Translations under genes and position numbers: made by a program
Notes under the pieces: model-generated
What the model was told of the DNA's origin: nothing
The model's database searches: none
The model's input: only the letters and a program-made list of their open reading frames with translations
In this document: piece after piece, positions 1-5,082 of the stretch
Position numbering within the stretch: the first letter of the stretch is position 1
Layout: every line of letters starts with the position of its first letter
Assembly (NCBI GenBank): GCA_003450815.1
Contig: DMES01000023.1
Coordinates: 1,116 to 10,388 of the forward strand
Length of the DNA: 9,273 nt
DNA from: Elusimicrobiota bacterium
GTDB taxonomy: Bacteria > Elusimicrobiota > Elusimicrobia > Elusimicrobiales > UBA9959
Direction of reading: 5' to 3'

Positions 1-487
1 GAAGCATTACCGAAAGCGAGCACAAAAACGTTACGCCGCAGGCATCCTTGGGACTCGCCATCAGAGCCGATGCGAAAACAGGCAGCAGGTACAGCACCCA
101 GAAATAAGAATCCCCCCGGCCGGAATAGTAAAGCACGCCCGTAATAATCCAGAAGTTGAACAACAGGATCAGGTCTATCAGCCAAAGGTTTACTTTGGAG
201 CGCGCGCGCAAAATACGGTTAAAAGTAAAATTTGAGGCGAGAAGCAGAAGAAAGAAATAGAGAATTCTGGGATATTCAATCTGCGGATTACCGCGAAAGA
301 AATATACGACAACAATCATGAAAACCGAAAACACCACCTCGTACGAATTCCTGGAAAAGCTGCTTATGTCGCCGCGGTTGCCCCACCACCCGTCCGCGGC
401 GCGTGTCAGCTGACAGGCGGCGGAACGGCTGGCTTTGTCGGCACCCGGGCGAAGGATGGAAACAAGAGCCCTGATACATTTCATCAT
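1..487 (-). CDS. Partial multi-pass membrane protein, probable sensor-kinase N-terminus
   Basis: The reverse strand is open from an ATG pair at 487-482 to the left edge, giving 162 codons without a stop; the rest of the gene lies outside the window. An AAGGGA ribosome-binding site sits about 5 bases before the first ATG. The first 47 or so residues are polar and basic. After that come hydrophobic stretches at about 48-65, 74-90, 101-121, 128-144 and from 148 onward, so at least five membrane segments. The stretch around residues 117-141 (YYSGRGDSYFWVLYLLPVF) resembles the loop plus helix found in the membrane sensor region of many histidine kinases (a GG-x-SPF-x-LY-x-LP type pattern). That resemblance is my inference; no kinase, GAF or GGDEF domain is visible because the C-terminus is missing. 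It could equally be another output class. The gene is divergent from the transporter that follows. Confidence 0.7.
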   Translation of the reverse strand, partial: MMKCIRALVSILRPGADKASRSAACQLTRAADGWWGNRGDISSFSRNSYEVVFSVFMIVVVYFFRGNPQIEYPRILYFFLLLLASNFTFNRILRARSKVNLWLIDLILLFNFWIITGVLYYSGRGDSYFWVLYLLPVFASALMASPKDACGVTFLCSLSVML

Positions 488-599
488 AATTCCCTTACAA
501 ACGAATATACCATTTTACATGCATGCGCCGTATAAAACCCGGTTTGTAAATCCGCTTACATTGTCACTCTCGCCTTTCGCGGCGGTCAGTCACTTATTG

Positions 600-605
600 T
601 ATAAT
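600..605 (+). promoter_or_regulatory. Consensus -10 box just before the transporter ATG
   Basis: A perfect TATAAT lies at 600-605, only six bases before the ATG at 612. Transcription from it would start at about 611-613, so the mRNA would begin at or next to the start codon. No good -35 hexamer is found at 16-18 bases upstream; a TTGTCA at 561-566 is too far away (33 bases). No Shine-Dalgarno sequence precedes the ATG, which agrees with a leaderless message. This is a prediction from sequence only. Confidence 0.5.
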
Positions 606-611
606 CAGTTC

Positions 612-1733
612 ATGGACATTGAACCGAAATTGCGCAAATTACTAAAATTTGACAACCCGCAGATTTTCAGCTTTTTTTTCTTCGGCATTCTTTTATTTCT
701 GCTTTACCAGTTATTGCGCGTGCTTTCCCCATTTTTAGGCCCTATCGTACTGGCCGCCATGATAACCCTTATTTTCTACCCGCTGCATCTTTGGATAAGC
801 AAGCGCTTTATTAAACATAAAACTGCGGCGGCCGCCGTTTCGACCCTTACCGCCGTTATAACAGTCATACTGCCGCTGCTGTTCTTCGGCTGGCTGGTGA
901 TGAGAGAAACAAGACACTTTTACCCGAGAACAGCACAGTGGCTTTCGAATATCTCCCATAGCGACATTGAGCTTCCGCTCCCGGCGCAGCTGAGTTCGCT
1001 GGGCAACATAGATCTGCAGGACATAGTCGATAATAACATCGAGAACCTGCAGGACAACATCATGAACTCCGGCGGAAAGCTGCTCAAAAAGGTTTTTGTA
1101 TTCGCGGTTAACTTTATCGTACTCATTGCGATGCTTTTTGTTTTTTTTATGGACGGCGAACGCTTCCTGCATTGGCTCATTGACATCATACCGATGGACC
1201 ACGATTCCAAATACCGCGTGGCTAACCAGCTCTATCTCACTACCATAGCCGTGGTGCGCGGGATACTGCTGACCGCCATTTTTCAGGGTGTAGTAGCGAC
1301 CATAGGCTACTATATCGCCCATGTGCCTTCCCCGGCGGTCATGGGGATGCTGACCGGTTTTTCCGCGCTCATCCCTTTTGTGGGGACCAGTCTGGTCTGG
1401 CTGCCTCTTGGATTGTTTTATATTTTTTCAAATAGCCCATACACCGGATTTTTTATCCTCGCCTGGGGAGCGATCGTGGTTGGACTGCTGGACAATATCC
1501 TGCGCCCGATCCTGATCGGCAAAGAGGCGAAGATCCCGGTGTTCCTGTTGTTTTTAGGTATTTTCGGCGGCATAAGAGCTTACGGCCCTCTTGGAATTTT
1601 TCTCGGGCCGATCTTAATTTCCTGCGTTATTGTTTTCCTGCAAATCTACAAAGAAGCGAAGAAAGCCACTTCAGGCGGACGGGATGCCGCCGCTGATGCG
1701 CCGGGCGCGCACGGACAGTTACCCAATAAATAA
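612..1733 (+). CDS. AI-2E/UPF0118 family membrane transporter
   Basis: This 373-residue protein belongs to the AI-2E transporter family (PF01594), multi-pass inner-membrane proteins. Characterised members export autoinducer-2 or act as sodium/proton antiporters, so the substrate cannot be assigned. Hydrophobic segments lie at about 19-36, 40-60, 73-97, 159-180, 209-236, 241-271, 277-294 and 308-345. The long hydrophilic region at about 98-155 between the third and fourth segments is typical. Family signatures are SALIPFVGTS (251-260), LLDNILRPILIG (292-303) and GPLGIFLGPIL (325-335). The C-terminal 25 residues are polar and low in complexity. The reading frame stays open back to a TTG at 435, but that stretch overlaps the divergent gene, lacks a ribosome-binding site and has no membrane-protein character. 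MDIEPK at 612 places the first membrane helix where the family normally has it. The gene converges on the nuclease gene with only three bases between stop codons. Confidence 0.9.
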   Translation: MDIEPKLRKLLKFDNPQIFSFFFFGILLFLLYQLLRVLSPFLGPIVLAAMITLIFYPLHLWISKRFIKHKTAAAAVSTLTAVITVILPLLFFGWLVMRETRHFYPRTAQWLSNISHSDIELPLPAQLSSLGNIDLQDIVDNNIENLQDNIMNSGGKLLKKVFVFAVNFIVLIAMLFVFFMDGERFLHWLIDIIPMDHDSKYRVANQLYLTTIAVVRGILLTAIFQGVVATIGYYIAHVPSPAVMGMLTGFSALIPFVGTSLVWLPLGLFYIFSNSPYTGFFILAWGAIVVGLLDNILRPILIGKEAKIPVFLLFLGIFGGIRAYGPLGIFLGPILISCVIVFLQIYKEAKKATSGGRDAAADAPGAHGQLPNK

Positions 1734-1736
1734 AAT

Positions 1737-2468
1737 TCAGTTCTTCTGCTCCGGTAGCCCGACGGCCTGAGGGCACAGATTTTTTATCGGGCAGCGCGGA
1801 CAGTTCCCTGTGCGGGAAAAATCCATGGCAAGCATTTTTTCTCCTGTGTCGCGCAAAAGGGCCAGGGTTTTTTCGTCTCCCTGCCCGTCATATCCTGCCG
1901 ACACCTTATAGGGGCCGTTTAAAATAAAAAAAGATACTTTTGTGACCGTAATATTCAGCGCGCGTTTGAGCCCGAGGGCGTAAATGGCAAGCTGAAGGCT
2001 TTGCGCCGCGTCAGCCGGAGTTTTTTCCTCAAAGCCCATTTTATAATCTATCAGTTCAAAACAATCCCCGTCCAGCCGGTCAACCCGGTCTATAGTGCCG
2101 CGCACCCTCCACTTTTCAAAAGCGAATTGGAATATCTTTTCCGAAAACACTGTGCGGTTTTTTTCGGCCTGGGCGGCCAGCCAGTAATTTTCAAGTATTT
2201 TCGCGCCCCTGTTATAAAACTCCATGCTTTGCTGGGCAGTGGAGTAACCGCGGTTATTCCAGGAATCCGCGTAATACACAAGCAAGTCGCTCAAATCCCC
2301 TCCGGAGGCGTGATAGCGGGCCAGGGCGCCGTGGACTGAAAGCCCAAGCGAGGCGTAAGGATTCAGAGGGGCAAAACGCCTCTCGACGTAAATGTACCTG
2401 TAAAGAAGAGGACAATCCAGGTAAGCCTTAACCTTGCTGTAATTAAGCTCCAGCGGATCAGATATCAT
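1737..2468 (-). CDS. PD-(D/E)XK nuclease, RecB/Cas4-like, with iron-sulfur cysteines
   Basis: This 243-residue protein is a stand-alone nuclease domain of the PDDEXK_1 type (PF12705), related to the nuclease domains of AddB, RecB and Cas4. The N-terminus has the family opening SKVKAYLDCPLLYRY (11-25), then LGLSVHGAL with His46. The catalytic core is GTIDRVD (124-130, Asp127) followed by IDYK (140-143, Asp141 and Lys143), and then QLAIY (159-163), the usual Q-x-x-x-Y motif. Four cysteines fit a 4Fe-4S cluster as in AddB and Cas4: Cys19 near the N-terminus and Cys223-x2-Cys226-x5-Cys232 at the end. The role is probably DNA end processing in repair, but no helicase partner and no CRISPR array is present in the window. 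The gene lies 106 bases downstream of rsmD on the same strand. The eight bases before its ATG are pyrimidine-rich, so there is no Shine-Dalgarno sequence, and no alternative start is apparent. Confidence 0.88.
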   Translation of the reverse strand: MISDPLELNYSKVKAYLDCPLLYRYIYVERRFAPLNPYASLGLSVHGALARYHASGGDLSDLLVYYADSWNNRGYSTAQQSMEFYNRGAKILENYWLAAQAEKNRTVFSEKIFQFAFEKWRVRGTIDRVDRLDGDCFELIDYKMGFEEKTPADAAQSLQLAIYALGLKRALNITVTKVSFFILNGPYKVSAGYDGQGDEKTLALLRDTGEKMLAMDFSRTGNCPRCPIKNLCPQAVGLPEQKN

Positions 2469-2476
2469 AAGAAGAA

Positions 2477-2576
2477 GATTACACGGATTTAGTAAAAAGA
2501 TTACACAGATTTGTGTTTAGATTAATCAGGGCAATCCGAATCTAATCCGTGTAATCCCTGTTTAATCTGTGTAATC
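2477..2576. repeat. 100-bp nested inverted repeat of a GATTACAC(A/G)GATT unit
   Basis: Four 13-base units are seen: GATTACACGGATT at 2477-2489, GATTACACAGATT at 2499-2511, and the inverted forms AATCCGTGTAATC at 2544-2556 and AATCTGTGTAATC at 2564-2576. The outer pair and the inner pair each match in 12 of 13 positions (the outer exception can form a G-T wobble), so the whole stretch can fold into a long imperfect hairpin. An alternative inner stem TTAGATT/AATCTAA lies at 2517-2523 and 2539-2545. The element fills essentially the entire rsmD-nuclease gap, and its last unit overlaps two bases of the rsmD stop codon. It has no T-tract typical of a terminator and encodes no protein. Its form is that of a dispersed palindromic (REP- or MITE-like) element, but copies elsewhere cannot be checked here. 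Confidence 0.85.
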
Positions 2577-3156
2577 ACTTTACCAAACGGAAAAAATCTA
2601 CCAGGGTATCTCCGTATTTTTCCTGACGCACCCACTCAACCCCTGCCGGGGCCGGCACCAGCTCCTTTTTGTGATGCTGTACTACGACAAGGCCTGAAGC
2701 TTTAAGTATCCCGCCTTCAGCCAGAAGCTCAAGGGTGCGGGCGCTGTAGGAAAGAGGCAGGTTTTCCTCTGTTCTGTACGGCGGCCCAAAAAAAACTATG
2801 TCATAGCCCTGGTAATCGCTATAATGCTCCAGCCATTTAAGCCCGCTAAGCACATCAGCCTTCAAGACTTTAGCGTTCTCTGAAAATCCCAGGTGTTCGA
2901 TATTTTTCTCAATGGTTTTCAGACAAAGTCCGTCAATCTCAACGAACACGGCCTTCGCCGCCCCGCGCGACAGCGCTTCCAGGCCCACTGTCCCCACCCC
3001 GGCGTAAAGGTCAAGAAAAAACGATCCGGTAACATAAGGCCGCAGTATATCGAAAAGCGACTGCCGGATGCGGGCCGAAATAGGCTTTACGAATTTATGT
3101 TTAGGCACGGAAAAAATATTTCTGCCTCTCCTTGAGCCGGCTATAATGCGCATCAT
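2575..3156 (-). CDS. rsmD: 16S rRNA (guanine966-N2)-methyltransferase RsmD
   Basis: RsmD uses S-adenosylmethionine to methylate N2 of guanine 966 (E. coli numbering) in 16S rRNA during small-subunit assembly. From the ATG at 3156 the protein has 193 residues, a usual length. It opens with the family hallmark MRIIAGSRRGR (2-12), then PISARIRQSLFDIL (25-38), equivalent to the common P-T-x-x-R-V-R-E-x-L-F-N pattern. The SAM-binding motif I is FLDLYAGVGTVGLEALSRGA (47-66), with the acidic motif II VEID at 72-75. The usual D-P-P-Y catalytic motif reads G-P-P-Y here (124-127), which is odd. The C-terminus KYGDTLVDFFRL is typical. The frame extends to a TTG at 3177, but the ATG pair at 3156-3151 puts the conserved start at the N-terminus; a weak GTGAGAA lies upstream. 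The stop codon TGA takes its last two bases from the adjacent repeat element. Confidence 0.92.
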   Translation of the reverse strand: MMRIIAGSRRGRNIFSVPKHKFVKPISARIRQSLFDILRPYVTGSFFLDLYAGVGTVGLEALSRGAAKAVFVEIDGLCLKTIEKNIEHLGFSENAKVLKADVLSGLKWLEHYSDYQGYDIVFFGPPYRTEENLPLSYSARTLELLAEGGILKASGLVVVQHHKKELVPAPAGVEWVRQEKYGDTLVDFFRLVK

Positions 3157-3196
3157 AATTTTGTTCTCACGAAACAATTTCTTAATTTCAAATCAG

Positions 3197-3212
3197 CTAT
3201 AATGTATTATAG
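3197..3212. promoter_or_regulatory. Palindromic divergent -10 region between rsmD and the receiver-hydrolase gene
   Basis: The 16 bases CTATAATGTATTATAG are a perfect 7-bp inverted repeat around a GT. They hold a consensus TATAAT on the plus strand (3198-3203) and another on the minus strand (3211-3206). Plus transcription would start near 3210, leaving a leader of about 68 bases before the ATG at 3278. Minus transcription would start near 3200, about 45 bases before the rsmD ATG. Neither side has a good -35 hexamer at the usual distance, so one or both promoters may need an activator, or the palindrome may itself be an operator. Confidence 0.5.
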
Positions 3213-3277
3213 AATAAAAGTGCGGGATTAAATGTTTTCTATCAGGCTTACAGGAGCGGCGATAAAAGAAGTTACAC

Positions 3278-4603
3278 ATGGAAAAATCTGAAATAATGAT
3301 AATTGACGACGACCCCATGGTAGGGGAACTCTCCCGGGACCTGCTGGTAGACGCGGGCTATAAAGTATCGCTCATCCAGGATTCCATGAAAGCCATGCCG
3401 GCCATACGGCAAACGCGTCCCCAGTTGATAGTAACAGACATCATGATGCCCGGCATCACCGGACTCGACATCTGCAAAGCTGTAAAGACAGATCCCGAGT
3501 TAAAGGATATAAAGGTCATAGTGGTTTCCGGAAAACCCTATGATCTGGAAAAGCAGCGCGCCTTCCAGATCGGGGCCGACTTTTTTCTCCAGAAACCCTA
3601 CAATGTGGAAACTTTTTCCAAAACTGTGCGCAGCATTATGAACGGGTCCGCGCCTCAGACCCCAGCCCCCCCGCCCGTACAAATGGAAATAATACACGAC
3701 GAAGAAACTATTTCGCAGACAAGCGACCTTTCAGCCGGACAGCTGCGCCTTACCGTTTGGGGTTCCCGCGGCCTTTCCTGCGAAATTCCAAACACAACTT
3801 CCCGCTACGGCAGACAGACTTCCTGCGTGTCGGTGGAAAGCAATGAGCATCTTTTTATTTTTGACGCCGGCACCGGAATAGTCGCTCTTGGCAGGGAAAT
3901 TGCGGCGCACAGACGCTACTATAAAAGCATCTGGATCTGCCTCACCCATTTTCACATGGACCATATTCTGGGACTAGGCAATTTTCTGCCGATAAACGAT
4001 CCCGCTTTTTCAATACATCTTATCGGTTCGAATGACACAGAAAAGAGCCTTAAAGCCGTGGCGCAGGACACTTTTTACAGTTCCTTCTCTCTTACCCGCC
4101 GCCCCCCCAGGGCTAAAATCAATATTTACGAGATTCTGGAAGACAATTACGAACTTCTGCCTGGCATAAAGCTTTCCGCGATGTACGCCAACCACCCCAC
4201 CAGTTCGCTTGTTTATAAACTTGAGATGCTGGGCAAAAAAATAGTTTACGGTCCCGACAGCGAAATCTGGGGCGACGCAACCGCCTTTCAGGACTATGAT
4301 GAGAAGCTATCCAACTTTTCAAAAGACGCGGATTTTTTCCTGCATGATGCGGCTTACGCGGACAAGGATTACGAAAAAAGAAAACATGAGGGACATTCCA
4401 GCCTTAGCACCACTGTTGACTTCGCGGCTGAAAAAGCGAAAGTAAAAGACCTGGTGCTGTTTCACACAAGCCCCGACTATTCAGACGAGGACCTGGATGC
4501 CATGCTTGCGGCGGCCAAAACAAGGATACAGACGAAGGGCTACTCCCTTAACTGCCATCTTCCGAAGGAAAAGACAATTTTTATGCTGCAGGGAAATAAA
4601 TAG
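3278..4603 (+). CDS. Receiver domain fused to a metallo-beta-lactamase-fold hydrolase
   Basis: This 441-residue cytoplasmic protein joins two domains. Residues 1-122 are a CheY-like receiver with the acidic pocket Asp10-Asp11-Asp12, the phosphorylation site Asp54 in IVTDIMMPG, Ser84 in VVSGKP and Lys106-Pro107. A proline-rich linker (125-134) follows. Residues from about 157 are a metallo-beta-lactamase fold of the PhnP/RNase Z-like type (COG1235). They open with LTVWGSRG (158-165) and RYGRQTSCVSVES, then FDAGTG (195-200), the metal site THFHMDH (223-229; His224, His226, Asp228, His229), NHPTSS (His306), YGPDSE (Asp327), FLHDAAY (354-360), EGHSS (His373) and LFHTSP (His396). All metal ligands appear intact, so an active hydrolase is expected; the substrate is unknown. 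The inference is that phosphorylation of Asp54 by a histidine kinase controls the hydrolase. The start is fixed by an in-frame stop shortly upstream; the ribosome-binding site (AAAAGAAG) is weak. The gene is divergent from rsmD. Confidence 0.9.
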   Translation: MEKSEIMIIDDDPMVGELSRDLLVDAGYKVSLIQDSMKAMPAIRQTRPQLIVTDIMMPGITGLDICKAVKTDPELKDIKVIVVSGKPYDLEKQRAFQIGADFFLQKPYNVETFSKTVRSIMNGSAPQTPAPPPVQMEIIHDEETISQTSDLSAGQLRLTVWGSRGLSCEIPNTTSRYGRQTSCVSVESNEHLFIFDAGTGIVALGREIAAHRRYYKSIWICLTHFHMDHILGLGNFLPINDPAFSIHLIGSNDTEKSLKAVAQDTFYSSFSLTRRPPRAKINIYEILEDNYELLPGIKLSAMYANHPTSSLVYKLEMLGKKIVYGPDSEIWGDATAFQDYDEKLSNFSKDADFFLHDAAYADKDYEKRKHEGHSSLSTTVDFAAEKAKVKDLVLFHTSPDYSDEDLDAMLAAAKTRIQTKGYSLNCHLPKEKTIFMLQGNK

Positions 4604-4630
4604 GGGGCAGGGAAGTAGTCACAGAAAAAG

Positions 4631-4664
4631 AAAACCCAGAGAGAATATCCGGGTTTACTTTTTC
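4631..4664. terminator. Weak bidirectional terminator between convergent genes
   Basis: AAACCC at 4632-4637 pairs with GGGTTT at 4651-4656 around a 13-base loop. A T-run (4659-4663) follows on the plus strand, and an A-rich tract (4625-4634) gives a T-run on the minus strand. The position between the convergent receiver-hydrolase and DUF3467 genes suits a shared terminator, but the 6-bp stem is weak. Confidence 0.45.
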
Positions 4665-4686
4665 GGCCACGCTATACGCTATCCCC

Positions 4687-4989
4687 CTAACTATGTCCGT
4701 GAGTCAGGTTTACAGCGCGTTCTGGTATGGGCCCGAAGCGTTCTTCATAGCGTTTCATGTTTTCGATAAGCGCAGCCATAAAGCGCTTGGTGTGCACCGG
4801 GCTTGAGATTATACGCGCCCGCAATTTTGCCTTAGGCTGGTTAGGCTGCAGGAAAAGAAAGTCAAAGATAAATTCCGTTTCGCTGTGTGTAACGCCGGCG
4901 AGATTGGCATAAATGCCCTGAGCCGTTGTGTCGTCCATTTCCACCTGCAATTGCATGGGTTTGGCCTGTTCCGGTTTGTTTTCCGTCAT
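4687..4989 (-). CDS. DUF3467 family protein
   Basis: This 100-residue protein matches the DUF3467 pattern (PF11950), a widespread small cytoplasmic family of unknown function. The signature is IYANLAGVTHSETEFIFDF (26-44), followed by ARIISSPVHTKRFMAALIEN (58-77) and MKRYEERFG (78-86). The usual family form is Y-A-N-x-x-x-V-x-H-(T/S)-x-x-E-F-x-x-D-F, then R-(I/V)-I-x-S-P-x-H-x-K. The first 20 residues are polar and glutamine-rich. I chose the ATG at 4989 because a strong GGGGAGG Shine-Dalgarno lies six bases upstream; the frame stays open to 5013, but that extension would include the ribosome-binding site. There is no signal peptide or membrane segment. The gene converges on the receiver-hydrolase gene and diverges from the exported-protein gene. 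Nothing in the window shows its function. Confidence 0.85.
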   Translation of the reverse strand: MTENKPEQAKPMQLQVEMDDTTAQGIYANLAGVTHSETEFIFDFLFLQPNQPKAKLRARIISSPVHTKRFMAALIENMKRYEERFGPIPERAVNLTHGHS

Positions 4990-5035
4990 AAAATCCTCCC
5001 CGCCGGTTAACACTTCAATTTCCCGGCGCCGTAAA

Positions 5036-5063
5036 AGTATAATATATTTAGAACGTCATTCAA
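5036..5063. promoter_or_regulatory. Divergent promoters with overlapping -10 boxes (DUF3467 / exported protein)
   Basis: On the plus strand a consensus TATAAT lies at 5038-5043, with a start expected near 5050 and the ATG at 5083; its -35 is poor (TTCAAT at 5014-5019). On the minus strand TATACT (5041-5036) overlaps it and pairs with TTGAAT (5063-5058) at a 16-base spacing, giving a leader of about 40 bases before the DUF3467 ATG. Since the -10 boxes overlap, polymerase could not occupy both at once. Confidence 0.5.
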
Positions 5064-5082
5064 AGGAAGAGAGGTGTCTGGG

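Noticed and set aside
435..611. N-terminal extension of the transporter frame from a TTG codon
   Set aside because: It overlaps the divergent gene at 1-487, lacks a ribosome-binding site, and the conserved family region begins after the ATG at 612.
735..1322. 195-codon open frame on the minus strand inside the transporter gene
   Set aside because: Its translation has no family signature, and it lies antisense to a gene with clear AI-2E family motifs.
2001..2339. 112-codon plus-strand frame across the nuclease gene
   Set aside because: It is antisense to the catalytic motifs of the nuclease and has no ribosome-binding site or recognisable domain.
2477..2576. CRISPR array beside a Cas4-like nuclease
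   Set aside because: The four 13-base units are in inverted rather than uniformly direct orientation, the spacings are 7-32 bases, and no cas1 or cas2 gene is present.
3157..3177. Upstream TTG start for rsmD
   Set aside because: The conserved family N-terminus MRIIAGS begins at the ATG pair 3156-3151; the extra seven residues are not family-like and would lie partly in the leader.
5074..5082. GTG start for the exported protein
   Set aside because: It adds three residues ahead of a normal MKTT signal-peptide start and would leave the GAGAGG sequence unused; it cannot be fully excluded.
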